This document shows, piece after piece, positions 32,980 through 34,173 of a DNA stretch of 34,173 bases (its first letter is position 1; each line of letters starts with the position of its first letter). The DNA comes from Ferrimicrobium sp. GTDB lineage: Bacteria; Actinomycetota; Acidimicrobiia; Acidimicrobiales; Acidimicrobiaceae. The position numbers were made by a program, and so were the translations under genes. Location: contig NZ_DAHVNP010000003.1 in NCBI RefSeq assembly GCF_027319265.1, positions 1-34,173 on the forward strand. Reading direction: 5' to 3'. The notes below the pieces were generated by a model, which saw only the letters and a list, made by a program, of their open reading frames with translations, was not told the DNA's origin and made no database searches.

Positions 32980-33891
32980 TCAGTACTCGCCCTTGATAAC
33001 GTTCAAGAGTGGCAGGCCCCTGCGGTAGCGTTCGATGTTGCGGGTCAGGAGTTCGAGGGCACGCGGATAAAAGGCGTCAGTGTCGCCACCGACATGTGGT
33101 GTGATGAGACAGTTATCCAGACGCCAGAGCGGCGAGTCTGATGGGAGCGGCTCCGGATCAGTCACGTCGAGCGCTGCCGTGATCCGTCGGTCTGCTAATG
33201 CCCCAACGAGTGCATCGGTGTCGACGACCGGACCACGGGCTACGTTGACGAGAAGTGCGCCGTCGTGCATGAGACTAAGAAAATGGGCATTGACCATTCC
33301 CCTGGTCTGCTGGGTCAACGGGACAATCACAATGATGACATCGGCCTCGGGGATCAGTTGGTCAAGCTCGTCGTAGCCAAAAACCCGCGGTGTGACCCGG
33401 CCAACCCTTGCCACCCGGGTGATGTGGGCTTCGAACCCGCTCAGGCGTGCCTCAATAGCGGTGCCAATCGAGCCGTAGCCGATCAGCAGCACTCGACGAT
33501 CAGCCAGCGAGGCATAACTGCGGTTGTCCCAACGCCGGTCGTGCTGGAGATCCCGAAAGTGGCCGAGACCTCGCAAGGAGGCGAGCGTTAAGGTGATAGC
33601 CATCTCGGCTGTGGCGGCGTCGTGTACGCCCTTGGCATTGCAGAGGGTCACACCATCGGGAATCAGATCCTTCACGCTGTCGACACCGGCGCTGAGGATC
33701 TGTACAACCTCGACCTTTGGCATCCGAGAAAGATTGGCAACGCCTGCCCGACCCGACATATAGTCAGGGATAAAAAAGGTCGTTCCCGCGAGTCGCTCGT
33801 CCCATGGTTGATCGGGTTGTTGAACGACGATCGGCAACCCAGGAAATCGATCGACTAGGAGCGAGAAACGTTCGGGCACGGTGATCTGCAT
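32980..33891 (-). CDS. D-isomer-specific 2-hydroxyacid dehydrogenase
   Basis: A 303-residue NAD(P)-dependent enzyme. The cofactor motif is VLLIGYGSIGTAIEARL. The catalytic residues are Arg in LLVNVARGPVVDTDAL, Glu in DVTDPEPLP and His in LITPHVGG. An N-terminal substrate domain of about 95 residues contains LSAGVDSVKDLIP. It reduces 2-keto acids to D-2-hydroxy acids or the reverse; hydroxypyruvate/glyoxylate reductase is possible but not proven. The ATG at 33891 is chosen over a longer frame to 34029. A TACTAT -10-like hexamer lies at 33899-33904, 7 bp upstream, with only a weak AGGT between, which suggests a leaderless message. The tRNA-Ser gene lies upstream on the other strand. Confidence 0.92.
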   Translation of the reverse strand: MQITVPERFSLLVDRFPGLPIVVQQPDQPWDERLAGTTFFIPDYMSGRAGVANLSRMPKVEVVQILSAGVDSVKDLIPDGVTLCNAKGVHDAATAEMAITLTLASLRGLGHFRDLQHDRRWDNRSYASLADRRVLLIGYGSIGTAIEARLSGFEAHITRVARVGRVTPRVFGYDELDQLIPEADVIIVIVPLTQQTRGMVNAHFLSLMHDGALLVNVARGPVVDTDALVGALADRRITAALDVTDPEPLPSDSPLWRLDNCLITPHVGGDTDAFYPRALELLTRNIERYRRGLPLLNVIKGEY

Positions 33892-33898
33892 ACCTACG

Positions 33899-33904
33899 AT
33901 AGTA
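33899..33904 (-). promoter_or_regulatory. Probable -10 element of a leaderless promoter
   Basis: On the minus strand TACTAT ends 7 bp before the ATG at 33891. A start site 7 bp downstream of a -10 would fall on the A of the ATG. No good -35 is visible. Confidence 0.45.
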
Positions 33905-34052
33905 GCGAGTGAGGTTGCCTGCCTTGTTCGGTGGCCAGTTGCGTGGCACAAGGTGATCCGCTGCAGCGATCGATGGGAACGAACGAGCGTTGACGAATTT
34001 TTGTGCAACTGATCACGGAGACCAAGCATCGTGCTCTACAATGGTGGGTTAC

Positions 34053-34144
34053 GGAGAGGTGCCAGAGAGGCCGAATGGGACTCACTGCTAATGAGTTGAC
34101 CTGGTAATGCGGGTCCGAGGGTTCAAATCCCTCCCTCTCCGCCA
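34053..34144 (+). tRNA. tRNA-Ser(GCU)
   Basis: The acceptor arms GGAGAGG (34053-34059) and CCTCTCC (34134-34140) pair, followed by discriminator G and an encoded CCA (34142-34144). The anticodon stem ACTCA/TGAGT holds the loop CTGCTAA, anticodon GCT, reading AGC/AGU serine codons. A long variable arm and the T-loop GGTTCAAATCC are present, as expected for a class II tRNA. Confidence 0.97.
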
Positions 34145-34173
34145 CTCCCCCCTCAGTGCCACAAGTCCCACCC

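Noticed and set aside
1-34173. CRISPR array, rRNA, integron or prophage structural module
   Set aside because: No regularly spaced repeats, rRNA sequence, attC-like sites or phage structural genes were seen.

Overview
The window looks like chromosomal DNA of a mid-GC (roughly 55-58%) high-G+C Gram-positive bacterium. Several signals point to Actinobacteria: a near-consensus IdeR/DtxR iron box, DosR-type palindromes, apparent leaderless starts, an NlpC/P60 cell-wall hydrolase, lipobox lipoproteins and small actinobacterial membrane proteins. The two sulfide:quinone oxidoreductase-like genes, an orphan molybdenum hydroxylase and an IdeR/NRAMP metal module would fit an acidophilic iron/sulfur member of Acidimicrobiia (Ferrimicrobium-like). 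That placement is an inference; no rRNA is present.

Layout. 1-800: remnant istB of an IS21-type element, frameshifted and without istA. 938-1978: secreted SGNH hydrolase. 1979-3204: decayed DNA with a TetR pseudogene. 3205-5804: metal homeostasis, with a DtxR-family regulator divergent from an NRAMP-related transporter whose iron box ends 4 bp before the start codon. 5799-6981: NlpC/P60 pseudogene (frameshift plus internal amber). 7582-8369: two coupled small membrane proteins sharing one sequence motif. 8496-9566: D-threonine aldolase/D-serine dehydratase-like enzyme. 10190-10627: small PD-(D/E)XK nuclease/resolvase-like gene. 10963-12654: CoA-disulfide reductase fused to rhodanese. 13241-14893: SQR-like flavoprotein plus a 48-aa protein. 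15646-17625: S9 peptidase. 18299-20011: 14-TM MFS exporter. 20174-22552: orphan CoxL-like molybdenum hydroxylase large subunit. 22953-25592: two lipoproteins flanking a PadR regulator with a duplicated Cys/His/Met-rich N-terminus. 25812-31018: membrane protein, aldo/keto reductase, patatin, MarR and a PLP decarboxylase. 31275-32474: type II SQR. 32980-33891: D-2-hydroxyacid dehydrogenase. 34053-34144: tRNA-Ser(GCU).

Main theme. The window carries a scattered sulfide/persulfide set: the CoA-disulfide reductase-rhodanese and the type II SQR, which lie 20 kb apart, and a second SQR-like flavoprotein. The first two each have a DosR (DevR)-type palindrome, GGGACTWWAGTCCC-like, in the promoter region; the SQR has two, about 23 bp apart centre to centre. 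This suggests that sulfide oxidation to quinone and persulfide/CoA-disulfide handling form one regulon under a NarL/DosR-type regulator not encoded here. The second theme is IdeR-type metal control of an NRAMP-clade transporter. Much of the remaining space is non-coding or decayed (istB, tetR and NlpC/P60 pseudogenes, and several gaps of 300-750 bp with no recognisable gene).
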